This document shows positions 1 through 11,200 of a DNA stretch of 64,000 nucleotides, piece by piece (position 1 is the first letter of the stretch; each line of letters begins with the position of its first letter). Origin of the DNA: Hypericum androsaemum (taxonomy: Eukaryota; Streptophyta; Magnoliopsida; Malpighiales; Hypericaceae); NCBI GenBank assembly GCA_963995505.1, contig OZ023192.1, positions 6,307,001 to 6,371,000 of the forward strand, written 5' to 3'. The position numbers and the translations under genes were made by a program. The notes beneath the pieces were generated by a model. The model was not told where the DNA came from, did no database searches, and saw nothing but the letters and a program-made list of their open reading frames with translations.

Positions 1-257
1 GGCTTATGAGTCTCATCCTGATGGCTGCCGCAATCCCCAACATAAAACTCGCCCCTTTCACACCTTCTCGGCACTTCCATGGGTAAAAGATGAAGTGGCG
101 ACCTCCTCTGGTTCTTCTCTGCGACTGAAGGTATGTAGTTCATTCCCGCGACTCGACCTAGTTGCCCTAATAGACTCTTGACGATTCCGGTGAAACATCT
201 CCATGCTTTCGGATATGTCAATAGCCAAAAACCTGAGGATTTATGGCTCTCATACCA
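1..257 (-). mobile_element. Internal start of a copia-like or TRIM retroelement (partial)
   Basis: Reading leftward on the minus strand, an LTR ends at 258 and is followed at once by TGGTATGAGAGCC. This is one base different from TGGTATCAGAGCC, the usual primer-binding site for initiator tRNA-Met in plant Ty1/copia and TRIM elements. The next 240 bases have no long reading frame; a short one starts at the minus-strand ATG near 205 and could be the start of a gag or merely the spacer of a TRIM element. The element runs off the left edge, so its size and the second LTR are unknown. The call rests on the PBS and LTR geometry alone. Confidence 0.5.
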
Positions 258-485
258 TGTAACAAACATAATCGAAGATTAGGGTTCAAGAGAGTTGAGA
301 ATTGGTAAAAGGGGAAGAAGGAAGAAAGATAGAGGGAGAGAGAACGTAACTATTGCCTTAGGAATTGTGATATCAATGTCAATAATCGTTCCAGAGTTTC
401 CCTTATCTCCTATTAATATTGTGATCAATTACAAGATGATCACTCTAACTATTTAGCTATTACTTTTAGACCTACATATGTTACA
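258..485 (-). mobile_element. LTR (about 228 bp) of a copia-like or TRIM element
   Basis: On the minus strand this segment starts TGTAACA and ends TGTTACA, a matching 7-bp inverted pair with the canonical TG...CA termini, and it directly abuts the primer-binding site at 257. It is AT-rich with a pyrimidine-rich stretch at about 300-350. The short LTR suits a TRIM or a small copia family. No target duplication can be tested because the other end is off the window. Confidence 0.5.
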
Positions 486-504
486 TCTTGTTATAAAGAA
501 AATA

Positions 505-1989
505 GGAAAAAGTTTACTTTAGTAACTTGTGGTATTACAGATTCTCACTTGATTACCCTATGATTTAAAATGCATAGAACAGATTCGACTTATTTCAATT
601 TACATCAAAAATAGGTCCCGGGCAGCCCGGGTAACTACCCAAATTCTTTTTTATAAAACGACGTAGTTTGGCTTCTTACGTGGACTGCCACATCATACGC
701 GCCTAAGATGAGTTGGTAATGATGTGGCTAGTGGTTAATTACCAAAACATCACATATTTGTTTATAATTTTTTTAAAACCCATCTCCCCTAACCTCTCTC
801 CCCCGTTCAAAATCCAACCTTTACCCCTAACCTCTCTCCTCAATAAATGCCGACATCGACCCCACCAAACTCTTCCTTCCCAAACTGACGACACTCATGA
901 AAAGTGCCTCCCAAAATGGTGCCGCTTCGGCTCGTAGCCACGACCCTCGTAATGCTCCTCGATGGCTTCAGATCAGATCCAACGTGAAGCCCACTCGATT
1001 TTGCACTCTCCAAGCCCCACGCGCTCACCGTCCTCGAGATCAACTCCGTGATGGGGCTTATTGGGATAGCCGAGGCTGCGACGCTCGGCGCCGACGTTAC
1101 CATCACCGACCTTCCTCACGTCTTGGAGAATCTCTGTTTCAACGCGGAGGCCAACAGGGAGGTGGTGGAACGGAACAAAGGGAGGGTCCACGTGGTGCCC
1201 CTCCGATGTGGGGAGATGGAATAATGTCACCGAAAAGAAGATAAGAGCTTCCCACTTCTCTAAACAGTGTATTATCGTAGTGGTGAACGGAGGTCGTAGC
1301 GAACTGGGCCGATACTAGAAAGAGCAAAATGGTGAAAAGGGTACCCATTCAGGATCTAGGAGGAGGAATGAGTTGGTCTGGTCTGGAAGAAGTTGTTTGG
1401 TTGCTGAGGAAGCTTTTACTTTAGAGTGAAGCTAAATATTGGATTTTTTTGGTGATTGAGGTTTACGTGCCGCCCGAACAAGGACTTCGGCTATTGGACT
1501 TAGTAGCTCGGCAACTGGCTTTTTTAATCACCGATGGTCCTACTTCTCTCACTTCATAATTAGAAATTCAATTATGCAATGAACTTGTCATTTTTCTGGG
1601 TGAATTGGCGTTTTGCTTTTTTGACATTAATTCTTTTTTTATTTTGGGATTTTTGTTGAGGAGAGAGTTTAGGGGTAAATGTTGGATTTTGAATGGGGGA
1701 GAGAGGTTAGGGGAGATGGATTTAATAAAATTATAAACAAATATGTGATGTTATGGTAATTAATCACTAGCCACATCATTACTAACTCATCTCAGGCACA
1801 TATGATGTGGCAGTCCACGTAAGAAACCAAACTACGTCATTTTATAAAAAAGAATTTGGGCAACCCGAGCTGGCCGGGACCTATTTTTGATGAAAATTAA
1901 AATAAGTTGGACTTGTTCTATGCATTTTAAACCACAGGGTAGTCAAGTGAGAATTCGTGATACTACAGAGTACCAAAGTGAACTTTTCC
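505..1989. mobile_element. Mutator-like element carrying a gene fragment (Pack-MULE)
   Basis: Two inverted arms of about 330-340 bp (505 to about 840, and about 1650 to 1989) match each other base for base over long stretches, starting GGAAAAAGTTTAC on the left and ending GTGAACTTTTCC on the right. They are flanked by 9-bp direct repeats AAGAAAATA (496-504) and AATAAAATA (1990-1998), which differ at one base. Long TIRs plus a 9-bp target duplication define Mutator-like elements. There is no transposase; the centre instead holds GC-rich DNA with a methyltransferase-like fragment. It is non-autonomous and has drifted, as the arms carry several mismatches. Confidence 0.8.
997..1224 (+). pseudogene. 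Captured fragment of a METTL21-like methyltransferase
   Basis: The frame opened after a TGA at 985-987 runs to TAA at 1222-1224 and reads DFALSKPHALTVLE, followed by GLIGIAEAATLGADVTITDL and then a PHVLENLCFN stretch. That order resembles the SAM-binding region of plant family-16 (METTL21/EEF1A-lysine type) methyltransferases: LEL-G-SGTGLVGI, the ATLGADV strand and the TDLP post-motif. The glycine-rich motif I is degraded here to LEINSVMGLIGI, losing glycines needed to bind SAM. There is no start codon in frame and no remaining C-terminal half. It sits between the TIRs of the Mutator-like element and is best read as a transduplicated exon piece with no enzyme function. Confidence 0.7.
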
Positions 1990-2870
1990 AATAAAATAAT
2001 AATAAAATGATTGCTGATTTCAACTTGTGACCCGAGACCAACATCAAAACAAAAAGCAGGGATGGAAAAATAATGTTTTGAACAGTAAGAACCCTATCCA
2101 TAATTAGGACATAGACCAAGGACCTGGGGTAATTTGCCCGAGTAAAAAATACCCATGGTCACTAATTTTTTATAAATTATAGCCCATGATCACTAATCTA
2201 TTTTTTGTCCCTTTATGGTAACTCAACTATATCAAGTTACACTTGTATGGTCACTATGACTCATTCTGAAATTATAAAATTTCTAAAATATCCCAAAATT
2301 TTTTTCTCTCTCTCGCCTTTTTTCCCTTCATTTCGCAATTGAAAATTCCATTTGCCGAATATTCAATTCATTCGCAATTGAAAATTTTATTCGCCGAATA
2401 ATTCGATGAATTAAAAAAAATTAGGATATCGATAAATTCGAATATAAACCAGTTCAAATCAGAATCAAATTTTACCGAATCGAATTGAATCCAAATTAGG
2501 AGTGATCATGAGTTAAAAAATGAATAGCCATTTACTAAACAGAAAAAAGATGACAGATATGGAAACACAAATCTGGGTTAATAAAATCACCTTCGAATTG
2601 CTGGCTTAAGTATTAATTTATCGCATGCTTGACCGCAAAAAAAATTACAATAATTTTTACACAAATATGAATGGTACATCGAATAGTTAAAATTTTATCA
2701 ATTCAATCACACATATCGTCCTCAATTGTAGAATAAAAAAATTATAAATGCAATTATAAATTTCTTAACAGAGAATCTTCTAGGAAAAAACCACGTGAAA
2801 AACCACTATATTTTGTCGGAGGTGGATTTGGTGGGGACTGGGGTAGTCCCCAAATATGGGGACTAACTCA

Positions 2871-3008
2871 AACCAATATCACTACATATGTAAATCAATA
2901 TCACTTCACATGCAAACCAATATCACTTCATAAGTAAACCAACGTCTTCTAAACCAATATTACTTCACATACAAACCAATATCACTTCACATGCAAACCA
3001 ATAACATC
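2871..3008. repeat. Short tandem repeat, about 22-bp unit
   Basis: About six imperfect copies of AAACCAATATCACTTCACAT lie in a row, flanked by GTAGTCCCCA-type motifs in inverted orientation (about 2845 and about 3063). It lies inside the second TIR element and may itself be part of a smaller nested insertion. Confidence 0.7.
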
Positions 3009-3254
3009 TGATAGGTTATTGACCATCAGATTTAAAGATAATCAAATTTGACGGCTCAAAATGTAGTCCCCACCTATGGACAAATTTTCTTTAGTCCCCA
3101 CTCAATCCGGTCTCTATTTTGTCCATTGCCGCCTCCTTATAATTCAATTGCCCCATTAATCACTTTATTTATGGTTCCCATCAAACACTTTAACATCCTT
3201 ATTAAAAGTAATTATTTTAATATTAATATTATTTCTCTATATAAATAGCGAGAA

Positions 3255-3416
3255 TAAATAAAATAAAATCTCTCACAGCCGTCAAAAGAAACGAGGCGAG
3301 CCCAAAACCCGAAGATGCCTAACCCCGCCGATCACAAACTTCTCCCGCCAGCACCACGGCCGCGGCCACAGCTCAAGACGCAGTGGTTCAAAGACAAATT
3401 CAAATGTGAACTTTAG
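3255..3416 (+). other. Possible captured 5' end of a host gene
   Basis: In the middle of the second TIR element there is a leader-like stretch (CTCTCACAGCCGTC and onward), then an ATG at 3315 opening a frame that begins MPNPADHKLLPPAP and stops after 33 codons. Its GC content contrasts with the AT-rich surroundings, as expected for a captured promoter-proximal exon. The protein is not recognised. Confidence 0.3.
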
Positions 3417-3789
3417 TTCGTATGAGCTAGTTCGAATCTAATCGAATTGAATCTGAAAAATTTATATTTAAATTTTTCATCAAATAAATCAAACATGAAT
3501 TCATATATTAAATTTGTCAATTTTCAATTGGTAAATGAGAGAAGGGAAGAAATAAAAAAAGAGATAGAAAAAAGTTTAGAATGTTTAGAAAATTTATAAT
3601 TGACTTAATATAATTGACTGACCATACAAGAGTGACTTAATATAATTGACTGATCATAAAAAAATAAAAAATAGATTAATGACCATGGACTACGATTTAA
3701 AAAGATTAGTGACCATGGCTGTTTCTTACTATTCTTCCTTCTTCCGAATTTATTATAGAAAGTTTTTGGCTTTTATACTCCTCGGAGCT

Positions 3790-4148
3790 TAACTTCTCTT
3801 GTAAGTTGGAACACTATTAGCAGCTCCTCTCTCCCCCACTGCCCTGGTTCGCTTCGTGATCATCCATCATCGCTCTCTTTCTCGGTACGTCCTTCTCCTC
3901 CATTGGATATCTCCCCCTCCGCTTTCCTTTTCCTCTTCCGTTGGGGTTTTTTTTCCCCAGTCTAGGGTTTACCCGAGGGCGCTTGCTTACCCTTTCCCGT
4001 TGCGTTTTCTTTTCACGTTCTCCGTTTCGGGTTATCCAGCGTTCAATTAGGGTTTCATCGGTTAGGGATTAGATAGTGTGCTTTGGAATTACTCGTTTTT
4101 CTGGCCGTTTGGCGGCTCTAACCCAACGCCATTGTGGCTTTTTTGCAG
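3790..4148 (+). promoter_or_regulatory. CAND1 5' leader with an intron in the 5' UTR
   Basis: A pyrimidine-rich leader (CTCCTCTCTCCCCCACTG) ends at 3884 before GTACGT, and the acceptor TTTTTGCAG ends at 4148, 17 bases before the ATG at 4166. This gives a 264-bp leader intron. A second copy of its 3' half at 23819-23970 supports the boundary. The transcription start is not visible with certainty. Confidence 0.55.
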
Positions 4149-4439
4149 GGTTTGGAAGAGTAAAGATGGCGAATATTCAGATGATGGGAATCCTCGAAAA
4201 GGTAAAACTCGGGGACTAGAGTGCTGATTATGTTGTGATTCTGTTGGAGCTGGAGCTTGGACGTTCCTAACTGTGAGCCGTTATATGGGTTTCGTGCAGA
4301 TGACGGGCAAGGATAAAGACTATCGGTACATGGCCACGTCTGATTTGCTGAACGAGCTAAACAAGGAAGGGTTTAAGGCCGATAATGATTTAGAGATTAA
4401 ACTTACTAGTATAGTGCTACAGCAACTTGACGACGTAGC

Positions 4440-4531
4440 TGGTGACGTTTCTGGATTGGCAGTAAAGTGGTATAGCCCTCTTCACAGACTCTTGTGCTGT
4501 TGGTGACGTTTCTGGATTGGCAGTAAAGTGG
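4440..4531 (+). repeat. 31-bp direct duplication across the CAND1 exon 2 donor
   Basis: The last bases of exon 2 with the start of its donor (4440-4470) recur 61 bp downstream (4501-4531), inside intron 2. Both copies end AAGTGGT, so each has a GT in the donor position. Use of the second copy would read into a TGA at 4504-4506. Confidence 0.9.
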
Positions 4532-7500
4532 TTCTCTGTTTTGGTTTTATGGTTATTCGCTATGCCGTCATTTCGTGCTTTGGAAAACACTTCCTTGTTA
4601 AAGGTCATTCTTCACTTTGATTATTGGTAATCCGTAGCACCAGAAGCATATGATGTTTCTATGCTTTGTTTTATCGTCATGCTACTGCCATCTGTCATAA
4701 GCATGAGTGAGATAGATATGTAGATTCCATTTGACTGAACTAGAAAGAGACTTTTGTTGGGATTGCATCTGCCGGATTGCCATCTCATATTCCATTGTGG
4801 ATGCTGATAGAGTTTAGTTGTCTCTTTTCCTTCTACTGGTGTTTTTTCGATTAGCAAGAATTTATTGATTAAGAAGCTATGGGTGTATCCGTTGATATTA
4901 CGTAGAGTGATTGAATCCTCAACCAAGCCTGTATGATATTTAATACATGACCAACGAACCTACTCCAGACCAAAATTCTCATTTACATCCATTATTTTGG
5001 TGTTGGTGTCTAAACTTAGTTGTAAGTGCCAGCATCCCTCATGCTGAATATATATATATTTTTTCTCTTGGTAATGCAAAATGATATAGAACTCTGAAAT
5101 TTTGCATAGCTTTATTGCTGCTAGCCATATGACACTATAAGATGCGGAAATTGAGTTTGCTTTGCATTTCTGTTTTATAGTTCTTTTCTTTAGTACCTTC
5201 ACTACCTTATGGATATTGGATTACAGTCTTGCTCCTTTGGTGAAGAAAGTTGGCGAAGCAAGAGTTGTGGAGATGACAAATAAACTTTGTGATAAGTTGC
5301 TGAATGGAAAAGACCAGCATCGTGACATTTCAAGCATAGCATTGAAGACTATAGTATCAGAAGTGGCAACTCCGTCCCTAGCTCAGCCTGTTCTTGTTTC
5401 TCTTTCTCCTCAGTTGATAAAGGGGATAACTAGTCCGGTTTGTGCCCAATAATTCTATTTAATGGTTCATCTCCTTGAAGCTTCTGATCTTTCATTTTTC
5501 TGATAAATTTTACTGCAGGGGATGAGGACGGAGATAAAATGTGAGTGCCTTGATATTTTATGTGATATCCTTCACAAATTCGGAAATCTGATGGCCAATG
5601 ATCATGAGACACTTCTGAGTGTTCTTCTGTCACAATTGAATTCCAATGAAGCCGGTGTCAGGAAGAAGATAGTATCCTGCATTGGTATGTTCTAGATAAT
5701 TATCTCTAGTCAGTCATATTTCTTCAAGCTTTTGCGCTATTTAAAAATAATCTTTACTTAGCTTTAATTCTAATCTGTATCTTGTGTATAAAGGCTTCTT
5801 AGATAAGGATTCTGAAAGGGTTTTTTAGCCATTTGAAAAGCTTTTGATGATTTTAGTAATTCCAAAAGATTTCGTCTTCCTCTTTCTTTCACCTTTTATC
5901 AAGATAGAGTTGAGCATGTGTGTGCATTTGAACTTAGCAAGGTGCTCTTATACAGTAGTTAGCGATTTTTCTGGAAGCGCAAGCCGCAAGCCAAAAATGA
6001 AATTTAGTTTCTGATTGTGGCTATTCTTTTTGAAACACCGGAGTATGCGGGTTCCCCAATTATTGGATGCTGTTGTGCTTTGCACTTGACTGTTATTATT
6101 GCAGAGACTTCGGTCTTTTTATTATTTTAACAATTCAGAAGTTAAATGAATCACTTTCTTTAGAACGGGTGTTATTAGGCATGTTATAAAAAAATGGAAT
6201 AATTGTCATTAATTGTTGATGTTCTTTGGCTGTCAGCCTCACTCGCAGCAAGCTTGTCAGATGATCTGTTGGCCAAGGCAACAGTTGAAGTTGTCTGGAA
6301 CTTGAGAAATAAGGGTGCAAAACCAGAAATGACTCTGACAAACATTCAAATGATTGGCGCTTTGAGGCAAGTTAGGCTGCGTTCTGCTTTTATATCCAGA
6401 ACTTTGGCCTTAAATTCCCCAGTTAAGTCCACTAGGGATTCACGTTGTTGCTGTGGATTTTTATGCAAAAGAGTCAGTTCCATGCTTGACTTTTATGCTT
6501 ACGCAAATGGTTGTACTAAGCTTAAATTCGTGTATATAAGGAAACTGTAGAAATGGTACTTTGTTTACATAGTAAAAACTATATAGTGTTCGTATTTAAA
6601 TATTCATAAATTTTCTATGTTATATGGTTAAAGCCGTGCTGTGGGCTATCGATTTGGTTCGCATCTGGGAGATACAGTTCCTGTGCTTGTCGACCACTGT
6701 ACCAGTGCATCAGAGAATGACGAAGAGCTCCGTGAATATAGCTTGCAGGTGCTTTACCATTACTTCCCAACTAAGTGACTTAGATTAGGTATGCTTTTAT
6801 TTGCCACATGTTCTAATGTGATTTATTCTGCTAATGTGGATGTAGGCCCTGGAGAGTTTCCTGCTCAGGTGTCCAAGGGATATTTCTGCTTATTGCAGTG
6901 ATATTCTTCATCTTACTTTGGAGTACCTAAGCTATGATCCAAACTTTACTGATAACATGGAGGAAGATACTGATGATGAAAGCCATGAAGAAGAGGAAGA
7001 TGAGTATGTTTTAGTGATTATGTGTAGCTGATAGTGAATGTGTAGAGACTTCCCACTTGTCTTTATATATCTTTGGTTTCCAGTGAAAGTGCAAATGAAT
7101 ACACTGACGATGAAGATGCTAGCTGGAAAGTCCGAAGAGCAGCTGCCAAATGCTTGGCAGCATTGATTGTTTCTCGTCCAGATCTATTGGCAAAGCTGTA
7201 TGAAGAGGTGTCTTCACCTTACCTTGTCGACTAATCTGTTATTGGATTTGCTTACATGCTCTCTATTGAAATGGATTACTTATTTAATAGCAGCGTATAA
7301 GGTCCCAGTAGCGCTTTTGTTTTGATATCGAGTTTGCAGTTCTGTGATATTTTCAGGTTTAGTTGATATGTTATTCCATAAGCTAGCATCAGATTATTGC
7401 TTTGGTTAAATACGATGTTTGAGTTGCTGTGCCTTTCTGCAGGCATGCCCAAAGTTAATTGACAGATTTAAAGAACGGGAAGAAAATGTCGAGGTATGCA

Positions 7501-7789
7501 TTAATTATTTAACCTTATTTGCATGCTGTTATTATTTTTCTCATTGGTATCATAAAGTGTAGGTGGACGTGTTCAATACATTCATTGAGCTTCTGCATCA
7601 AACTGGAAATCTTACAAAAGGACAAACAGATATGAATGAGGTGAGGCAAGTTTTTGCGCTTTGTTAAGGAGATGGTTATTTGTCATCTTTAGTATTGCTC
7701 GAGTATGATATCTGTGGCTTATGACTGAACATCCCTTCTGAATATTTAGGCTATTTTTGTGTGTAGTGTTTGTTTTACCTTATAGCCTC

Positions 7790-8225
7790 CCTCCCTACCT
7801 AAACCTCACAAATTGCCTCAAAGAACAAAGCAAAAATCTTCAACTGCCATTTCATAGTTCCCCACTGCATGAACATTCTACATGACACCTCCCTCCCACC
7901 TTGTGAAATACTCACTCAGGGTCTCCACCTTTTCTCAAGCTAGCGCAAAAAGTTCTGTGAAACTCCTATGAATAGATCTATCCCATACCAAATATCCTGC
8001 CGAAATGACACTTTTCCCATTCCCTACCATACCTATTCTCCTTAAATCTATCAATTGCATTCCATATGTCCATCCAAGTACTTCTACCATAAGGATTCTT
8101 TCCCATCTTCGTCATCCATCCTTCTTCTTCCAGCCTAAATTTGTCATCCACCACGTTTCTCCAAATGATATTCTTCCATTCAAACGTTCATAACCATTTG
8201 TCCAACAAAGTTTCATTGAAGAGCA
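7790..8225 (-). mobile_element. LINE fragment in CAND1 intron 10 (antisense)
   Basis: Read on the minus strand, 8200 back to about 7950 gives a broken frame with LLDKWL, WKNIIW, LEEEGWMTKMG and YGRSTWMDIWNAI. This resembles the segment following the reverse transcriptase in plant L1-type LINEs (LLxKWxWRF ... GxW..GYGxxLWxxI). The frame has stops and no other LINE domain is visible. A shorter, more diverged stretch with some shared motifs lies in intron 13 (about 9500-9740). The call is by motif order only. Confidence 0.4.
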
Positions 8226-11200
8226 GGAGTGACTTCAATCAGAAATTTCCATGACACAAGGGTTTCTTCACTTCCATCCAACTCACTAGGAGAAATGTAA
8301 AGTTGTTATCTGCATCGCACATGGGAAATGCTGTATCCTGTCTAATCTCTTTGCCTCCAAAGTCAGCACGTGTAGAAGCAATATGGAGTATGCTGGTTGG
8401 TTATAGAGTGTGCTTTTAAGGATTAATTCTCCTTAGAAAAATAGCTCATTTTCCATTTGGACCAAATTATATTCACAAAGAGTTCATTTTCCAATCTGCC
8501 ATAAAGCATAATGACTATTTATAATTTGTTGCACAATTATAGTTTGCTTCATTGTGTGCAGTCCAAGATGACTGTTGAAGCTAGAGGTGCCAAAGATTGT
8601 TAAATCAATCAACAGGCAACTTCGTGAGAAATCCGTCAAGACGAAAGTAAGGAATGCTGATATCTTGTATGGTTAATTGTAAAGATAAGAATATAATTTG
8701 TGACATCTAAATTAAACATCCATGCAGGTTGGCGCATTTTCCGTTCTGAAAGAACTTGTGGTCGTCTTGCCAGATTGCCTGGCAGAGGACATAGGATCAC
8801 TCATTCCAGGAATTGGAAAGGCATTACATGTTAGTGAGTTCCTTCTACTTAAGAGTGTGTTACAGAAAGTAACCTGGTTTTATTTTACTTGCATTGTCTG
8901 ATTTCTTTCTATTATCTCATTCAGGACAAATCTTCAACTTCAAATCTAAAAATTGAAGCTCTTGTATTTACAAGACTTGTGCTGGCTTCACACGCACCTC
9001 CTGTTTTTCACCCATATGTCAAGGTAATAGCAGCTATTATGCTCTTATAGTTTTGCACTTTTTCTGTTTCTGAATCTCCCAGCCATCAGTCTATCTAGCC
9101 ATTGCTTTTGGGCAATATATTGCATTTCATTTATGCTTCAAATTTTTAAGTCAAGTCTGGTGTTTAAGGGCTGTGTGGTAGAAAGTTTTTACCCTTTCTA
9201 TAACCGAATCAATCTGCGAAAAGCTGTAATCAACTGATCACAACCTACTTGAAAGTTGCTCCGTGATTCCGCTCTTCCTTAATCAAAACACACGTGTTCA
9301 CACATGTGACATGACTATAGCCGTCTTTGGAAGTTATCAAAAATAATAAAACTCTTGTAAGCCTCTTCCTAAAATGAGACTCTTGGAGAAACCCTGAACT
9401 TCCACTTGAACCTCCAAGGCATTCTCTTATCAGATCTAGACCTCAAACTACTCCTTTAGCTTTTAATGGCTTTATAGCACCCATCCTACATACAGCTGCC
9501 CCTTCAACAACCCCATAAATTGCCTCAAAAGCCAAAGCAAACACGTCCAGTACCTAACCTGAGAAAGCCAAGTTCCACCTTTACCATTCTCTCACCCTCA
9601 AAACACTCAACTAGTATCTTATCATCTGTGGTGCCAACACATGTCTACATCTTTATAATCATTTTTCCAATAAAGTCTTGTTATTCCCCTCCAATCTTCG
9701 GTAACCATTCATCCAATATTCATCATTTATAGAGAGTGATGTCAATACAAGTTTTTTATTCTGTTGGACCTTTTTCTTTCAGACTGGAAATCAGAATTTC
9801 ACTCTGAATTTGGCAATTAGTTTCATTATTTACAAGTATCGTGTGTATGAACAAACTTGACTGTAGCAACTTACGTACTGCTTATGCAGGCTCTTTCTGC
9901 TCCCGTCTTATCAGCTGTTGGTGAGCGCTACTACAAAGTTACTGCTGAAGCATTGAGAGTATGTGGAGAACTTGTTAGAGTAGTGCGCCCAGTTATTCAG
10001 GTAAGTGATGCATCTCCTATTGTTCAAGGTAGTGCCTAGCTATGTGCTTATGTAATTTCTTGCGTGACAATGTGTAGGGTGCTGGTTTTGACTTCAAACC
10101 TTATGTTCGTCCAATATACAATGCTATAATGTCACGCCTGTCAAACCAAGATCAAGATCAGGTTAGTACAGTTACTGTACCTTTTCTTCTTTTCAAACAG
10201 CTATGCAGTAATATTGTTAAGCTTCAGAACCTCTGCACAATCATTTTGTCTCTTCGCGTTCTGTCTTTGACCTCAAATTTTCTTACATGACCAGGAGGTG
10301 AAGGAGTGTGCTATTTCTTGCATGGGACTTGTTATTTCAACATTTGGTGACAGCCTTGTGGCCGAATTACCTGCATGTCTTCCTGTACTCGTTGATAGAA
10401 TGGGGAATGAGATTACTAGACTAACAGCTGTGAAGGTAGGTCATCCTGTCTTAAATTATGTGTTTTTTTCCCTTCTTTTCATTGTTGTAGAATTACATGA
10501 TCATGTTGTTTCATCTAAGTTACTGACATTGGTTTATAACTTAGTCTCTTCATCTTCTGGAATCAGGCATTTGCTGTTATTGCAAATTCTCCTCTTCAGA
10601 TTGATCTGACATGTGTACTGGAGCATGTAACTACGGAGTTGACTGCATTTCTGCGAAAGGTGCTAACACTTGCTTGAGCCTTGATGTATGAATCAATACT
10701 TTTTGGTGAATGAAGGATTCATTTGACTTTGATGTTTCTTGATTAATAGGCTAATCGGGCTTTGAGGCAGGCAACCCTGGGCACTCTTAACTCTCTTGTC
10801 AGAGCTTATGGTGATCAAATTGGCTCATCTTCTTTTGAAGTTATTATCACAGAATTGTCGGCCTTAATTAGGTCTCATTTACCCCTGGCTTGGAGTTTTG
10901 GTGCCTTTTATTGGCCAGAAAACATTTTTACATTGTGATAAATTTGAGCTTTTGTTTTGTCTATCACAGTGATTCTGACTTGCACATAAGTGCTCTTGCT
11001 CTTGAATTATGCTGCACCCTGATGTCTTACCGGAGGTCAAGTCCAAATGTTGGTTTAGCTGTTAGAAACAAAGTTCTCCCCTAGGTGCTAATGTTAATTA
11101 GAAGCGCATTACTGCAGGGACATGCACTTATGGTAGTTTCTCTACTTCATCATGGTTATGTATTTGGCTAATTTTCCTATGGCTTTTTAGTTATTCGCGC

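Larger units (their letters stand above)
2141..3730. mobile_element. Second long-TIR element (MULE-like, nonautonomous)
   Basis: The left arm (2141 to about 2340) and right arm (about 3530-3730) are inverted copies that share CCATGGTCACTAAT and CTATTTTTT blocks and a TTGTATGGTCA block. They are much more diverged than the arms of the neighbouring element. No transposase frame is present. The outer 9-mers (2132-2140 and 3731-3739) do not form a convincing target duplication, so the class is inferred from TIR length only. The inside contains a small tandem repeat and a GC-rich leader-like stretch. Confidence 0.55.

Noticed and set aside
840..1348. Overlapping frames of 85-115 codons on both strands near 840-1350
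   Set aside because: They are shadows in the GC-rich captured fragment. Only the frame 997-1224 resembles a protein family.
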